Source of the DNA: Bradymonadales bacterium
Lineage (GTDB): Bacteria > Myxococcota_A > Bradymonadia > JAFGEP01
Assembly (NCBI GenBank): GCA_016931535.1
Contig: JAFGEP010000142.1
Span: 1-51,848, forward strand
DNA: 51,848 nucleotides
Reading direction: 5' to 3'
Part shown: positions 40,536 through 49,444 of the stretch, in pieces
Position numbering within the stretch: position 1 is the stretch's first letter
Layout: every line of letters begins with the position of its first letter
Translations under genes and position numbers: made by a program
Notes under the pieces: generated by a model
Seen by the model: only the letters and a program-made list of their open reading frames with translations
The model's database searches: none
What the model was told of the DNA's origin: nothing

Positions 40536-41804
40536 ATGGGACAGACATTCGCCGAGAAGATCCTGGCGCAAAAAGCCGGTCTGGAGTCGGTCGTGCCGGG
40601 TCAGATCGTAACGGTGCGCCCCGACCGGCTGCTCACCCACGACAACACCTCGGCCATTGTGGGTAAGATCGCCCGCGATCTTGCCGAGTTCGGGCTGGCC
40701 AACCCGGAGATGCACGCCATCGTGCTGGATCACGTCATCCCGGCAGCCACCGAGAAGGACGCCGCCGGTCACAAGGCCATCCGGGAATACGTCCGGAAGT
40801 ACGGCATCACCCACTTCTTCGACGTGGGCGAGGGGATCTGCCACCAGGTCATGGTGGAGAAGGGGTTGGCGCTACCAGGGCAGCTGGTCCTCGGCAGCGA
40901 CTCCCACACCTGCACCTACGGCGCGGTGGGCGCTTTGGCTACCGGGATCGACCGCACCGAGGCCTCGGCCTTGCTCATCACCGGCGAGACCTGGCTCAAG
41001 GTCCCGGCCACCATCCGGATCACGCTGCAGGGCGAGCTGCAGCCAGGGGTATCGGCCAAGGACCTGGTGCTCACCATCATCGGGGAGATCGGCGCCGATG
41101 GCGCCAACTACCTGGCGGTGGAGTACCACGGTGACATCGCCTCGCTGACCATGGACGACCGGTTGACCATCGCCAACATGGCGGTGGAGATGGGGGCCAA
41201 GTGCGCCGCCTTCGAGGTCGATGCCACGGCCCGGGAGTACCTGGCCCGCATCGGATTCCCGCCAGGCAGCTACGATTTGGTCTGGGCCGACCCGGATGCC
41301 ACCTATCTGAGGGAGCTGGTCTACGAGATGGATCGGGTCGGGCCGGTGGTGGCCAGGCCGCACACGGTAGACAACGTGGTTCCGGTCGCCGAGGTCGAGG
41401 GGATGCCGATGCAGCAGTTTCTGCTGGGCACCTGCACCAACGGCCGCACCAGCGACTTCGAGGTGGCGGCCGCCATCCTGGCGGGACGCAAGGTAGCCGA
41501 GGGCAGCCGGCTGTTGCTTCTGCCCGCCTCTCGCGACATCCTGGGTCAGACATTGGAGTCGGGGGCGATGCAGACCCTCATCGCCGCTGGTGGGGTGTTG
41601 CTGCCGCCCGGCTGTGGCCCCTGCCTGGGCGCCCACCAGGGTGCGCTGGCGCCCGAGGAGCGATGTCTGTCGACCGCCAACCGCAACTTCAAGGGGCGGA
41701 TGGGGTGCAAGACCGCCGAGATCTACCTGGCCAGCGCGGCCACGGTGGCTGCCAGCGCCCTGCACGGCGTGGTGACCGACCCGCGCCGGGAGGTGAGATC
41801 ATGA
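40536..41804 (+). CDS. leuC: LeuC-like hydro-lyase large subunit
   Basis: A 422-residue large subunit of the isopropylmalate isomerase/homoaconitase type. It starts at ATG 40536 (MGQTFAEKIL), the usual LeuC beginning; an ATG at 40497 would add 13 residues. Cluster ligands are Cys300 (GTCTNGR), Cys360 and Cys363 (GCGPC). The VLGSDSHTCTYGAVGA motif is kept. The ATGA overlap with the next gene marks the small subunit as partner. Together they hydrate and dehydrate a 2- or 3-hydroxy di- or tricarboxylate. Having this pair beside a fused paralogue suggests a second substrate (for example citramalate, methylcitrate or isopropylmalate). No other leucine gene is in the window, so the leuC name marks family only. 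Confidence 0.88.
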   Translation: MGQTFAEKILAQKAGLESVVPGQIVTVRPDRLLTHDNTSAIVGKIARDLAEFGLANPEMHAIVLDHVIPAATEKDAAGHKAIREYVRKYGITHFFDVGEGICHQVMVEKGLALPGQLVLGSDSHTCTYGAVGALATGIDRTEASALLITGETWLKVPATIRITLQGELQPGVSAKDLVLTIIGEIGADGANYLAVEYHGDIASLTMDDRLTIANMAVEMGAKCAAFEVDATAREYLARIGFPPGSYDLVWADPDATYLRELVYEMDRVGPVVARPHTVDNVVPVAEVEGMPMQQFLLGTCTNGRTSDFEVAAAILAGRKVAEGSRLLLLPASRDILGQTLESGAMQTLIAAGGVLLPPGCGPCLGAHQGALAPEERCLSTANRNFKGRMGCKTAEIYLASAATVAASALHGVVTDPRREVRS

Positions 41805-42298
41805 CCATCTGGTGCTACGGCGACGATATCAATACCGACATGATGTTTCCCGGCAAGTACACCTACACCTGCAGCACCGCCGAGGAGATCCTGCCACACC
41901 TGCTGGAAGACCTGGACCCCGAGTTTGCCGACGGGGTGAAGCCCGGCGACCTGATTCTCGCAGGCAGGAACTTCGGTTGCGGCAGCTCGCGGGAGCAGCC
42001 GGCCCTGGGGCTCAAGGCCGCCGGTGTCGAGGCGGTGGTTGCCAAGAGCTTCTCGCGCATCTTCTATCGCGCCTCCATCAACCAGGGTCTGCTCCTGGTG
42101 GAGTGTCCCCAGGCGGTCGAGGCCTATCGACCGGGAGACGAGGTACGGTTGGAAGCGGAAAAGGGGCTCATCAACGTGGGGGCCCAGCAATTTACCTTCC
42201 CCGCCCTGCCCACCGAGATCCTGGCCATCCGCCAGGCGGGCGGGCTGTTGCCGTACGCGCGGGCGAAGCTGAGAAAGGAGAGGGGGTCCAATGGCTGA
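41801..42298 (+). CDS. leuD: LeuD-like hydro-lyase small subunit
   Basis: A 165-residue swivel subunit. It contains DDINTDMMFPGKYTYTC and the active-site loop AGRNFGCGSSREQPALGLKAAG. In archaeal homologues the loop after the DxDTD motif sets the substrate: YLRT in homoaconitase and YLVY in isopropylmalate isomerase (Methanocaldococcus). Here it is YTYT, matching neither, so the substrate is open. The start (ATG 41801) overlaps leuC's stop, and its end overlaps the CitD-CitE gene by eight bases, showing tight coupling within the operon. Confidence 0.9.
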   Translation: MTIWCYGDDINTDMMFPGKYTYTCSTAEEILPHLLEDLDPEFADGVKPGDLILAGRNFGCGSSREQPALGLKAAGVEAVVAKSFSRIFYRASINQGLLLVECPQAVEAYRPGDEVRLEAEKGLINVGAQQFTFPALPTEILAIRQAGGLLPYARAKLRKERGSNG

Positions 42299-43490
42299 AG
42301 CGGGAGTGAGAGGTCCTCAGGTCCGTTCGGACTGCTGGGTCAACCTGGAGCCCGGCGGGTCTGACATCCGCATCGAGCTGAAGAGCACGGTGCTGTCCAT
42401 GTACGGGGAGGCCATTCACAGTCAGACACGACTGGTGATGGAGACCTTGGGGGTGACCGACGCCCTGGTCCAGATCGAGGACGGTGGAGCCCTGCCGTTC
42501 GTGCTGGCGGCCCGCCTGGAGACCGCGGCCCGACGGGCGGGGCTGCCGATCGAAGCGCCCGCCCTGCCGGAACCGCTGGCCGGGCGGTTCGTGCAGAGCC
42601 CGAAAAATCGGCTGCGCCGTTCTCGCCTGTACCTGCCGGGGAACCAACCCAACTTCATGATCAACGCCGGCCTGCACGGTCCCGACGCGGTCATCCTCGA
42701 CCTGGAGGACAGTGTGGCACCCGGGGAGAAGGACGCTGCCCGGGCCCTGGTGCGTAACGCCCTGGTCGCCGTCGATTTTTGCGGTGCCGAGAAGATGGTC
42801 CGCATCAACCAGCTCCCGGCCGGCATCCGGGACCTGTCCTGGGTAGTGCCCTACGGGGCGCAGCTCATCCTCATCCCCAAGTGCGAGGATCCCGAGCAGG
42901 TGAAGGCGGTTCACCAGGCCATCGTGACCCTGGATCCGCCGGGGCGGGTCTGGCTCATGCCGATCGTGGAGAGTGCCCTGGGCTGCCTGCGAGCCTACGA
43001 GATTGCGACCGCCTCTCCCGCGGTGGTGGCCCTCACCATCGGCCTGGAGGACTACACGGCCGACATCGGTGCCCAGCGCACCCAGGAAGGCCGCGAGAGC
43101 TTCTGGGCCCGCAGCGTGATCGTCAACGCGGCGCGGGCGGCCGGTGTCCAGGCCATCGATACCGTCTTCTCCGACGTCGAGGACATGGAAGGGCTGCGCG
43201 CCAGCGTGGTCGAGGCCAAGGGGCTGGGCTTCGAGGGCAAGGGCTGCATCCACCCCCGCCAGATCCGGGTCGTGCACGAGGCCTTCGCCCCTGCCCCCCA
43301 GGAGCTGGAGAAGGCCATGCGCATCGTGCGGGCTTTCGAGGAGGCGGAGCAGAGGGGGCTGGCCGTGGTGTCCCTGGGCAGCAAGATGATCGATCCCCCC
43401 GTGGTCAAGCGAGCGCTGGCCACCGTCGATCTGGCGGTGACCATGGGGCGGCTGCAACCCGACTGGCGCGAGAGGGAGGCGTTAGCATGA
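42291..43490 (+). CDS. citE: Citrate lyase: acyl carrier (CitD-like) fused to beta subunit (CitE)
   Basis: A 399-residue protein. Residues about 10-90 match the citrate lyase acyl carrier protein CitD (ELKSTVLSMYGEAI, IEDGGALPFVLAARLETAARR). Residues about 103-399 are CitE, with RRSRLYLPGNQPNF, VILDLEDSVAPGEKDAAR and later GCIHPRQI. CitE cleaves citryl-ACP to oxaloacetate and acetyl-ACP. In CitD the prosthetic group is attached to a Ser in an ESSD-type context; here the equivalent stretch is VRSDC, with Ser13 as the candidate site, so attachment may differ. CitD and CitE are usually separate proteins. It overlaps leuD and shares ATGA with citF. AAAGGAGAGG precedes ATG 42291. Confidence 0.88.
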   Translation: MAEAGVRGPQVRSDCWVNLEPGGSDIRIELKSTVLSMYGEAIHSQTRLVMETLGVTDALVQIEDGGALPFVLAARLETAARRAGLPIEAPALPEPLAGRFVQSPKNRLRRSRLYLPGNQPNFMINAGLHGPDAVILDLEDSVAPGEKDAARALVRNALVAVDFCGAEKMVRINQLPAGIRDLSWVVPYGAQLILIPKCEDPEQVKAVHQAIVTLDPPGRVWLMPIVESALGCLRAYEIATASPAVVALTIGLEDYTADIGAQRTQEGRESFWARSVIVNAARAAGVQAIDTVFSDVEDMEGLRASVVEAKGLGFEGKGCIHPRQIRVVHEAFAPAPQELEKAMRIVRAFEEAEQRGLAVVSLGSKMIDPPVVKRALATVDLAVTMGRLQPDWREREALA

Positions 43491-45043
43491 GCGATTCATT
43501 GGTGTTCAACGCCGTGGGACGAGAGGTGCCCACCGTCATCAACGGAGAGCCGGCCATCCCCTTTCCGGGGCTGGATGTCCACCGCCCCTCGGGCCGGACC
43601 GCAGGGCGGATCATCCGCTCCAGCGCCGACTACCCCCGCGACGGAAACAAGGTGGTGCGGGATATCCGCACCGCCCTGGAACGTTGCGGGCTGAGAGATG
43701 GCATGACCATCTCCTCGCACCATCACTTCCGAAACGGCGACCTGGTGGTGAACCTGGTTTTCCAGGCCGCCGCCGAAATGGGCGTCAAGGACCTCCGGTG
43801 GTTCCCCAGCGCTGCCTTCCCCTGCCATCGCCCCATCCTCGAGCTGGTCGAGCAGGGGGTGGTGCGGCTCATCGAGGGCAGCCTGAACGGCCCCATCGGC
43901 GACTTCTGCTCCCGGGGCAAGATGCCGGGCATGGGCGTGCTTCGCTCTCACGGCGGTCGCTACCAGGCGGTCCAGGACGGCGAGGTCCACATCGACATCG
44001 CCGTGGTGGCCGCTCCCACCGCCGACGCCTTCGGCAACGCCAACGGGGTCAACGGCCCCTCCGCCTGCGGCCTTCTGGGCTTCGGCCTGGCCGACTCCGA
44101 GTACGCCGACCGCGTCATCGTGGTCACCGACAACCTGGTCCCCTTCCCCTGCTACCCCTGGCAGATCATGGGGCAGCTCGTCGACCACGTCGTGGTGGTC
44201 GACAAGATCGGCGAGCCGGAGAAGATCGTCAGCGGCACCACCCGCATCACCCGCAGCCCGGACCGGCTGCGCATCGCCGAGCTGGCCGCTCGCTTCATGA
44301 AGGAGGCGGGCATCATGAAGGACGGTTTCTCCTTCCAGGCTGGTGCGGGTGGCACCGCCCTGGCCTTTGCCATCTACCTGGCCCAGCTCATGAAAGAAGC
44401 TGGCGTCAAGGCCCGCTTCGTGCGCGGGGGAAGCACCCAGTACCTGGTCAACATGCTCGAGGAGGGGCTCACCGACTTCATCCTGGACGGACAGACCTTC
44501 GACCTGGAGGGGGTCCGCTCCATGCGCGACGACCCCCGCCACATCGCCACCAGCCCGTTTACCAGCTACAACTGGCATGGAAAGGGTCACTTCGCCACCT
44601 TCGTGGACGCCGTGGTCCTGGGCGCCACCGAGGTGGACGTCAACTTCAATGCCAACGTGGTCACCCACACCGATGGCCGCATGCTCCATGGCATCGGCGG
44701 ATGGCAGAACTGCCTGGGCTCGCCCTGCGTGATCTTGCCCATCCCCTCTTTCCGCAACCGCATCCCGGTCATCATCGACGAGGTCACCACCATCTGTGGC
44801 CCCGGCGAGGCGATCGACGTGGTCGTCACCGAGCGGGGCATCGCCATCAACCCGCTCCGCCAGGACCTGATCGACGCCGTCAAGGGGTCCGACCTGCCGC
44901 TCAAGACCATCGATGAGCTGAAATGGGAGATCGAGCGGATCTGTGGTGGTCCGCCCGCCAAGCCGCGGCTGGGCGAGCGGGTGGTGGCCGCCATCAAGTG
45001 GGTGGATGGCACGGTCATCGACTGCGTGCGGCAGGTGCTCTGA
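43487..45043 (+). CDS. citF: Citrate lyase alpha subunit CitF (citrate:acetyl-ACP transferase)
   Basis: A 518-residue CitF of the usual length (about 510). N-terminal NAVGREVPTVINGE, central THTDG and GGWQN blocks and the C-terminal VTERGIAINPLRQDL are typical of the family. It swaps the acetyl group on the acyl carrier for citrate, making citryl-ACP for CitE. It is the last gene of the operon; the ATG at 43487 overlaps the CitE stop. The ligase CitC, and CitX/CitG for prosthetic-group synthesis, are not in this window, so they must lie elsewhere or a different carrier activation is used. No clear terminator follows. Confidence 0.93.
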   Translation: MSDSLVFNAVGREVPTVINGEPAIPFPGLDVHRPSGRTAGRIIRSSADYPRDGNKVVRDIRTALERCGLRDGMTISSHHHFRNGDLVVNLVFQAAAEMGVKDLRWFPSAAFPCHRPILELVEQGVVRLIEGSLNGPIGDFCSRGKMPGMGVLRSHGGRYQAVQDGEVHIDIAVVAAPTADAFGNANGVNGPSACGLLGFGLADSEYADRVIVVTDNLVPFPCYPWQIMGQLVDHVVVVDKIGEPEKIVSGTTRITRSPDRLRIAELAARFMKEAGIMKDGFSFQAGAGGTALAFAIYLAQLMKEAGVKARFVRGGSTQYLVNMLEEGLTDFILDGQTFDLEGVRSMRDDPRHIATSPFTSYNWHGKGHFATFVDAVVLGATEVDVNFNANVVTHTDGRMLHGIGGWQNCLGSPCVILPIPSFRNRIPVIIDEVTTICGPGEAIDVVVTERGIAINPLRQDLIDAVKGSDLPLKTIDELKWEIERICGGPPAKPRLGERVVAAIKWVDGTVIDCVRQVL

Positions 45044-45192
45044 CCGCGTCGACACCTTTTGGCCTGGCCAGGATGGTCCACTGGAACCTGGTTTTTGCCG
45101 CGCTCTGGCTCTTTCTTCTGGCAGCACTACCTCTCTTCCCCAGGAAACAAGCTGGTCGGCACCCGCAGTGACCTCAAACGGGAAATGAGGTA

Positions 45193-45207
45193 CCCTGCAT
45201 CGCAGGG
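45193..45207. repeat. Short perfect hairpin before a lipoprotein gene
   Basis: CCCTGC-ATC-GCAGGG with 6-bp arms, 29 bases before ATG 45236. May end the citrate operon transcript or lie in the leader of the next gene. There is no U-tract. Confidence 0.35.
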
Positions 45208-45235
45208 AAAACAGCACCAAAGCTTGGAGGAAGAC

Positions 45236-46093
45236 ATGACGCACATTTCATTTCTGCTCAAAACAGGCCTGATCGGGTTGTTCTGTTCGGGGTTGCTGCT
45301 GGCCTGCGAGCTCGAAGAGGACGAGAATGGCAACGGCGGGCCCTGCTCTTTTCCGACCACCACCGTGGCGACCGACCAGATCGTTCCGGAGGCGCTGGTG
45401 GTGCGCGAGGGGACAGAGGTCCAGATCGGTGTCTGGTTGGCTTCGCTGGAGAACCCCAACGCCCTCGGCTCGGTCCGTCTGGCGGTAGACCAGACCCTCA
45501 TGGCTTACGCCCGGGATGCCCAATCGGCAGAAGAGATCGCGATCATCGAGAACCGAGCCGCGGCCCTGGCTGCGCAGGGGGACGACACCTGCGCTCCCGG
45601 AGCGCGCTATGTCGCCACGGCGACGACCACCCTCTTCGACGACGACCTGGTGATCACCCTGAGCGGCCCCACCGATTTTGAGGGGAGTCAGCTCGTCTTC
45701 ATGGATAACACCACCGTCACCTCGACACCGACCCAGGTCCACGTGGGTCAGCCATTCGAAATCGGGTTGAGCGGCAACCTGCCTACCCTCGCCGGGCTGG
45801 GGGTCAACCAGAGCTGGTGGTTCGAGGTGAGTGGGAGCTGCATCACCAACCAGGAGGATGGCTTTACCATCGTCGAGGACTCCAACCAGGTGGGTTCGGA
45901 CCAACAGCCGACTACGGACAACAAGGTGTCTGCGACCATCCCGTCCACGATCCTCACTTCCGGCAGCTCTGGCTGTGAAGTCTCGGCGGTGTTCGTGATC
46001 AGCACCACCGCCTACGACTGCTTCACCGAGTGCATCCAGGGTAACTTCACCGGCCGCGTCAGGATACCGTTCACCTTCCAGCTGCTCCCCTGA
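45236..46093 (+). CDS. Lipoprotein of unknown function
   Basis: A 285-residue lipoprotein: ATG 45236 follows TTGGAGGA, and the signal ends in LLLACE. The mature chain starts with an acidic stretch (ELEEDENGNGG), continues as a beta-rich body, and has paired cysteines (SGSCITN and SGCEV; YDCFTECIQG). There are no enzyme motifs and no family is recognised. It stands alone downstream of the citrate operon. Confidence 0.7.
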   Translation: MTHISFLLKTGLIGLFCSGLLLACELEEDENGNGGPCSFPTTTVATDQIVPEALVVREGTEVQIGVWLASLENPNALGSVRLAVDQTLMAYARDAQSAEEIAIIENRAAALAAQGDDTCAPGARYVATATTTLFDDDLVITLSGPTDFEGSQLVFMDNTTVTSTPTQVHVGQPFEIGLSGNLPTLAGLGVNQSWWFEVSGSCITNQEDGFTIVEDSNQVGSDQQPTTDNKVSATIPSTILTSGSSGCEVSAVFVISTTAYDCFTECIQGNFTGRVRIPFTFQLLP

Positions 46094-46330
46094 GCGAACG
46101 CCGTCGCTTCCTACCCGCTTTCCCGGACCTCGCCCGCTGCATCTGCCACGAGACCCCGCAGGGTATGGTACCGCCATCCTCTCGGAAACCGATCTTGATC
46201 GCAGCCACCATGCGGCCGGGGCGTCGCCGCCGCCAACCAGATCGGCAGTCACGCTCTCCTTTGCCCCCTGATGACATCGCCGGTGACCTTCAGTATGCTC
46301 TCGCTATCGATGGCTACTGGAGATTCCCGC

Positions 46331-47674
46331 ATGGTTCGCCCACGTCGGCCCCCGATCCTGGTCGCCTTCCTGGCGATGGGCATCTGCTCTTGCGGCGATC
46401 CGGAGACCGCTGAAGGAGATGCCGCCGACATGGTCGATGCCGACGCGGCTGCCCCGCAGTGCGACCCGAGCCACCGCCCCATCCTGTTCGTGCACGGCAT
46501 GCTGGGGGCTGGCGACCAGTTCCACAACCAGGCGATGCGTTTTGCCAACAACGGGTACTGCATCGACTGGATCGCCGCCTTCGACTGGAACACGCTGGGC
46601 GCCCAGGACAATGCCGCAGGGCTGGATACCGCGGTGGCTCGGCTGATGACCCACACCGGAGCGGATCGGATCGACCTCGTCGGCCACTCCATGGGCGGGC
46701 GGTTGTGCTACGAGTATCTGGATGACGCCGAGCGGGCGGCCAACGTGGCGCACTACGCCCACGTCGCCAGCCTGATGCAGAGCGGTCCGGCTGGACCTGA
46801 CGGGAACGTACCGACCTTGAACCTGTGGTCCGACGCCGACACGATCATCGCCGACAAGGGGAATATCCGCGGCGCGACCAATGTCATGGTCCCCGGCCTC
46901 GATCACGCCGCCGTGCTGACCGGCGCCCCTTCGTTCGAGGCGCTCTACCGGCACTTCAACGATGGTGCCGAGCCCCGGACCACCGAGTTCGGAAGCGTAA
47001 GCCCCATCCAACTGAGCGGCAAGGTCCTCGCTCTGGGAGACAACACGCCGGCGGTCGGGGGAGTGGTCGCCATCTATCCTGTCGATGCGGAAACGGGCGA
47101 GCGTCTGGATGAAAGCGCGATGGCGACCTTCGAGGTCGGCGAGGAGGGACACTGGGGCCCGTTCGAGGCCGCCCCCGGGGTCTTCTACGAGTTCGAGGTC
47201 TCGGCCGCGGGTACCGCCTCCCCCCCCACCCACTACTACCGCGAGCCGTTCGTCCGATCGAGCCCGCTCGTCTACTACCGCACCCTCCCCGATAGCTCCA
47301 CCTTGATTGGCCGCCTGCTCGGCAACATTCCGGCCGACGACGGCCAGGCGGTGCTGGGCGTCTTCTTTCCCAACCGGGCGCTCTTGGCCGGGCGGGACAG
47401 CCTGCGGATCGAGGGGATGGAGGTGGCCACCGACGACTTCGCCTCGGCAGAGGAGACCGCCCTGGCGCTGTTCTTCTTCGACGCCAACGGGAACGGCCAG
47501 ACGGACCTCTTCTCCATCAACACCTTCGAGCTGTTCCCCTTCCTGGTCGGCGTGGATGTGTTTCTTCCGGTCGACCCACCCTCCGCCATCGAGGCGGTGT
47601 ACAACGGCCGTACGCTTCATGCGCCCAACTGGCCCTCGGCCAGCGGGGGGGTGAGCTTCGTGGTGTTCGAGTGA
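46331..47674 (+). CDS. Lipase-like alpha/beta hydrolase lipoprotein
   Basis: A 447-residue exported protein. ATG 46331 has GGAG upstream and yields a lipoprotein signal (MGICSC, Cys21), then an acidic linker. The hydrolase domain is at about residues 48-200: oxyanion strand ILFVHGMLGAG, nucleophile Ser120 in GHSMGG, an acidic candidate at Asp168 or Asp170 (WSDAD) and His192 (GLDHAAV), in the order and spacing of lipases. Residues about 210-447 form a beta-rich extra region, perhaps two sandwich domains, that may bind substrate or surface. It would act on ester lipids outside the cell. The 237-base gap upstream shows no clear promoter. Confidence 0.85.
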   Translation: MVRPRRPPILVAFLAMGICSCGDPETAEGDAADMVDADAAAPQCDPSHRPILFVHGMLGAGDQFHNQAMRFANNGYCIDWIAAFDWNTLGAQDNAAGLDTAVARLMTHTGADRIDLVGHSMGGRLCYEYLDDAERAANVAHYAHVASLMQSGPAGPDGNVPTLNLWSDADTIIADKGNIRGATNVMVPGLDHAAVLTGAPSFEALYRHFNDGAEPRTTEFGSVSPIQLSGKVLALGDNTPAVGGVVAIYPVDAETGERLDESAMATFEVGEEGHWGPFEAAPGVFYEFEVSAAGTASPPTHYYREPFVRSSPLVYYRTLPDSSTLIGRLLGNIPADDGQAVLGVFFPNRALLAGRDSLRIEGMEVATDDFASAEETALALFFFDANGNGQTDLFSINTFELFPFLVGVDVFLPVDPPSAIEAVYNGRTLHAPNWPSASGGVSFVVFE

Positions 47675-47722
47675 CCGTTGGGAGTGCCCTCGACAACCAC
47701 CCACGTCACACCGGAGGCCAAC

Positions 47723-48940
47723 GTGAAGATAGGACGAACAGTGTGGATCAGAGGCACCTATCATCCCGATTCCGCGACCACCCGGTACCTGGCCGACTGC
47801 CTGGATCCGAACATGACGATCTGCGTCGACAGGGTCCATTGCATGGGCGACACGGAGAAGAGGCTCACCATCGAGCGCAACAACAGGATCACGATCAACC
47901 TGGTCGATCCGTTCCTCTCTGCCGTGGCCTTCACCCCGGATTTTGCGGCGATGGTGCTCAGGGGCGACCCGGAATACTGGTACGACACGACCACCGGGCG
48001 TCAGATCGAGCGGCCGGAAAACCATGACATCGCCAGCGAGGTGCTGCTGTTGGACGTGATCCCGGGTGCCAGTGACGTGCGGCGAACCGATACCGAGACC
48101 CAACGGTTCCTGCAGGAGGTGGTGAGAGCGGAACGCCACGCCGTTGTCGAACCCTGGGATGACGAGAAACGCCGGGATATGGTGCGAAAGCTCCTGGCAC
48201 AGACGCCGGGGCGCTACACCAGCGAGAACGAGCTGGCCGGCCTGTTGGTGCTGTTTGCTTCCTGGCAGGGACCGGTCGCCGAGAAGACCTTCCAGGAGGT
48301 CCAGGCCGCGCTCGCCGCCTGGCCCGCCGAGCACCGGAAGCTTCCGCACTGGCTCGACGAGCTCGACTGGCGGGTACCTGACCTCCGCTGGCGATTCTTC
48401 CAGTCGTCGGATATCCGGATCGAGCAGGGCGACCTGTTGGAGCAGGTCCGATCTCTGGTCAAGGCCGACTACCTGCCGCGGGTGGATACCCTGACGGTGA
48501 GCGGCCCCATCGGCACGGAGGGCGCGGAGCTCCTTGCGGGGTGGCCGGGTCTGGCCGGCGTCGAGCACCTGCAGCTCAGGGGTTGTGCCCTTGGGGACGC
48601 CGGGGTCAGCGCGTTGGCGGCCTCTCCCCATCTCGGGGTGTTCGAGTCGGTGGAGATGACTCGATGTGGCATCGGCGATGCGGGCGCCGTCGCCCTGTCG
48701 CGCGTCATCGAGCTGCCGAAGAAGGGGGAGCTCAACCTGTACGGCAACGAGATCGGCGACGAGGGGGCCATGGCCTTCGCCGCCCGAGCGAGGAGCTCCC
48801 GACCGTTCCGGCACCTCAACCTGGCGGGAAACCGCATCGGCCCGGAAGGGCAGCGAGACCTGTACCACGCCAAATACCGCGATCCGACGACCGCCCAGGG
48901 CGGTCCCTGCGTCTTGCTGCACGACCAGCGGCCAAGCTGA
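47723..48940 (+). CDS. Leucine-rich-repeat protein
   Basis: A 405-residue protein. GTG 47723 is chosen because CGGAGG lies six bases before it. There is no signal peptide, so it is probably cytoplasmic. Residues 1 to about 260 form an unrecognised N-terminal region. About 260-380 hold ribonuclease-inhibitor-type leucine-rich repeats (VEHLQLRGCALGDAGVSALA, ELNLYGNEIGDEGAMAFA, HLNLAGNRIGPEG), a protein-binding surface. The upstream lipase-like gene ends 48 bases before it, in the same direction. It may be a scaffold or regulator; nothing more specific can be said. Confidence 0.7.
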   Translation: MKIGRTVWIRGTYHPDSATTRYLADCLDPNMTICVDRVHCMGDTEKRLTIERNNRITINLVDPFLSAVAFTPDFAAMVLRGDPEYWYDTTTGRQIERPENHDIASEVLLLDVIPGASDVRRTDTETQRFLQEVVRAERHAVVEPWDDEKRRDMVRKLLAQTPGRYTSENELAGLLVLFASWQGPVAEKTFQEVQAALAAWPAEHRKLPHWLDELDWRVPDLRWRFFQSSDIRIEQGDLLEQVRSLVKADYLPRVDTLTVSGPIGTEGAELLAGWPGLAGVEHLQLRGCALGDAGVSALAASPHLGVFESVEMTRCGIGDAGAVALSRVIELPKKGELNLYGNEIGDEGAMAFAARARSSRPFRHLNLAGNRIGPEGQRDLYHAKYRDPTTAQGGPCVLLHDQRPS

Positions 48941-49128
48941 GGGAAGGACAGCGACCGTTCGCGTTGTCACCTCGACCGCAAGGCAGAGGCTCACCCCGGG
49001 TGAACCAGCCGACGCAGATTCCCTCGGACCGTGCGGAACCAGTGGTACGGTCTTCTGGTCACCGATCGAGACTGGCACCAGCACAGGAAGCTGCCTCCCG
49101 CAACCCATCTGGTGGTACCCAAGATGGT

Positions 49129-49192
49129 TTGACCGCCTGGAACCGTCCGGCTATGATCTGATGAAAAAGACCAGATCTGACCAGACCAGATC
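49129..49192 (+). promoter_or_regulatory. Second toxin-antitoxin promoter with GACCAG repeats
   Basis: TTGACC (49129-49134), 17-bp spacer, TATGAT (49152-49157), predicted start near 49164. GACCAGATC is repeated exactly at 49169-49177 and 49184-49192, with a third GACCAG at 49179, covering the region just after the start. The same six-base core, on the opposite strand (CTGGTC), makes up the operator of the toxin-antitoxin pair at 34921. GAGGAG precedes the antitoxin ATG, so this one is not leaderless. Confidence 0.65.
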
Positions 49193-49204
49193 GAGGAGAG
49201 CTGG

Positions 49205-49444
49205 ATGATCGTCAACACCATCACGGAAGCGAAGGCGCAGCTCTCGGCGCTGATCGAACGGGTGCAGCAGGGAGAGGAGGTGATCATCCACAAGGCCGGC
49301 AAGCCGGTTGCGGTTCTGATCGCCTATGGAGGCTATTCGGAGAAGCGGGTGCCGGGTGCTCTGCGGGGCCAGATCGAGATCGCCCCGGATTTCGACGAGC
49401 TTCCCCCCGATATCGCCGAGTCTTTCGGGATGATCGAGCGGTGA
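49205..49444 (+). CDS. Antitoxin of the Phd/YefM family
   Basis: A 79-residue antitoxin: MIVNTITEAKAQLSALIERV and the strand EVIIHKAGKPVAVLIAY are typical of Phd/YefM. It ends IAESFGMIER, the usual toxin-binding tail. It overlaps the toxin gene by four bases (GTGA). It is predicted to bind the GACCAG repeats upstream and repress the pair. It is not closely similar to the antitoxin at 34956, although the operators share a core. Confidence 0.92.
   Translation: MIVNTITEAKAQLSALIERVQQGEEVIIHKAGKPVAVLIAYGGYSEKRVPGALRGQIEIAPDFDELPPDIAESFGMIER

Noticed and set aside
46304..49108. 934-codon minus-strand frame opposite the lipase-like and LRR genes
   Set aside because: Overlaps two genes with clear motifs, signals and ribosome binding sites; no recognisable domain in its product.
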